Origin: CBDUQI01 sp965369325
GTDB taxonomy: Bacteria; Pseudomonadota; Gammaproteobacteria; Steroidobacterales; JBCBZW01
Length of the DNA: 13,217 nt
Assembly: GCA_965369325.1 (NCBI GenBank)
Contig: CBDUQI010000160.1
Location: forward strand, 1 to 13,217
Direction: 5' to 3'
In this document: piece by piece, positions 12,494 to 13,217 of the stretch
How the letters are laid out: every line of letters starts with the position of its first letter
Position numbering within the stretch: the stretch's first letter is position 1
Notes under the pieces: model-generated
Seen by the model: the letters and a program-made list of their open reading frames with translations, nothing else
Databases searched by the model: none
Told to the model about the DNA's origin: nothing
Made by a program: the position numbers and the translations under genes

Positions 12494-13217
12494 AGCGCGG
12501 CCAATACGTCCTCGGAAATATCCGCATTGGAGTAGACGCTCTGTACGTCGTCCAAATCCTCCAGCGCGTCTAGCAGCTTGATCATGGTGCTTGCTTCTTT
12601 CTCGCCCAGCGACACGCTGGTAGAGGCGCGCATGGTCACCTCGGCCTCCTCCGGCGCCAAGCCCGCATCAGTCATCGCCTGGCTCAGCCCTTCAAAGTCG
12701 GCAGGTGCGCACAGCACGTCCACCGAGCCGTCGTCGTTGCTCACGACGTCTTCCGCCTCAGCCCCCAGCGCAATCTCCATGAGATTATCCTCATCCGCCC
12801 CGGGCGGATAGCTGAGCGCGCCGACGTGATTGAACAGGTACGCCACGGAGCCGTCGGCGCCCAGATTCCCTCCGTATTTGGAGAACGCGTGACGGACCTC
12901 TGCCACCGTGCGATTGCGGTTGTCGGTCATGCAGTCGACCATAACGGCCACCCCGCCGGGGCCGTAGCCCTCGTAGCGAATCTCATCCAAATCGCCCTCG
13001 GCGCCACCGGCCCCGCGTTTGACTGCACGCTCGATGGTATCTTTGGGCATACTCTGCGCACGCGCCTTGTCAATCGCCAGGCGCAGCCTGGGATTCGCGG
13101 CGGGATCGCCACCGCCCAACTTAGCCGCAACGGTGATCTCACGCCCCAGCTTGGTGAATAACTTGCCGCGTTTTTTATCCTGGGCGCCCTTGCGGTGCTG
13201 AATATTCGCCCATTTAC
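12490..13217 (-). CDS. yebC: YebC/PmpR/TACO1-family protein, first few residues beyond window
   Basis: The frame is open to the right edge and begins inside the family's N-terminal signature, reading KWANIQHRKGAQDKKRGKLF. Only about five residues (normally MAGHS) are missing, giving a total near 246, the usual length. Other family segments are GGGDPAANPRLRLAIDKA, MPKDTIERAVKRG, EGYGPGGVAVMVDCMTDNRNRT and, near the end, LDDVQSVYSNADI. The protein has long been annotated as a transcriptional regulator. Relatives, including mitochondrial TACO1, act in translation, and recent work links bacterial members to relief of ribosome stalling. Its place directly before ruvC is highly conserved. The stop overlaps the ruvC start. 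Confidence 0.96.
   Translation of the reverse strand, partial: KWANIQHRKGAQDKKRGKLFTKLGREITVAAKLGGGDPAANPRLRLAIDKARAQSMPKDTIERAVKRGAGGAEGDLDEIRYEGYGPGGVAVMVDCMTDNRNRTVAEVRHAFSKYGGNLGADGSVAYLFNHVGALSYPPGADEDNLMEIALGAEAEDVVSNDDGSVDVLCAPADFEGLSQAMTDAGLAPEEAEVTMRASTSVSLGEKEASTMIKLLDALEDLDDVQSVYSNADISEDVLAAL

Noticed and set aside
1..13217. CRISPR array, prophage structural genes, toxin-antitoxin pair or secretion locus
   Set aside because: No regularly spaced direct repeats and no such gene families were seen in either strand.

Overview
The window looks like a gammaproteobacterial chromosome. Positions 13217 down to 3433 hold one unbroken minus-strand run: yebC (5' end cut off by the window edge), ruvC, ruvA, ruvB, ybgC, tolQ, tolR, tolA, tolB, pal, cpoB, queE, queC. 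This conserved order of resolvasome, Tol-Pal and queuosine genes, followed by a tRNA-Lys, is known from Pseudomonas and related gammaproteobacteria. I cannot name a genus. The run is GC-rich (36 of 60 bases at 10621-10680, counted by hand) and packed with overlapping or nearly touching genes.

The run encodes three functions. YebC is a translation/regulation accessory factor. RuvABC branch-migrates and cuts Holliday junctions. YbgC plus TolQRAB-Pal-CpoB form the envelope machine that draws the outer membrane inward at division. QueE and QueC make preQ0, the precursor of queuosine in tRNA. Several junctions are 4-base GTGA or TTGA stop/start overlaps, which points to translational coupling.

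From 3432 leftward the character changes. A gene-free stretch (2861-3432) dense in inverted repeats separates queC from a convergent plus-strand gene at 1892-2860. That gene encodes a DUF4034-like, helical-repeat protein of unknown function. Next come a complete minus-strand tRNA-Lys(UUU) with encoded CCA (1645-1720) and a plausible promoter for it. Beyond the tRNA 3' end lies lower-GC DNA (20 of 60 at 1321-1380; 29 of 60 at 361-420). It holds a possible decayed IS5-type transposase fragment and then a minus-strand pair: a BlaI/MecI-type repressor and a membrane M56 (BlaR1-like) metallopeptidase that runs off the left edge. The pair has an operator-like palindrome over its promoter, and the promoter spacing suggests a leaderless mRNA.

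The most interesting part is this accessory flank at the tRNA-Lys. In Pseudomonas aeruginosa the tRNA-Lys next to queC is a known integration site for genomic islands, and this layout is similar. I see no integrase and no duplicated tRNA end in the window, so an island is an inference. I found no clearly new multi-gene system.
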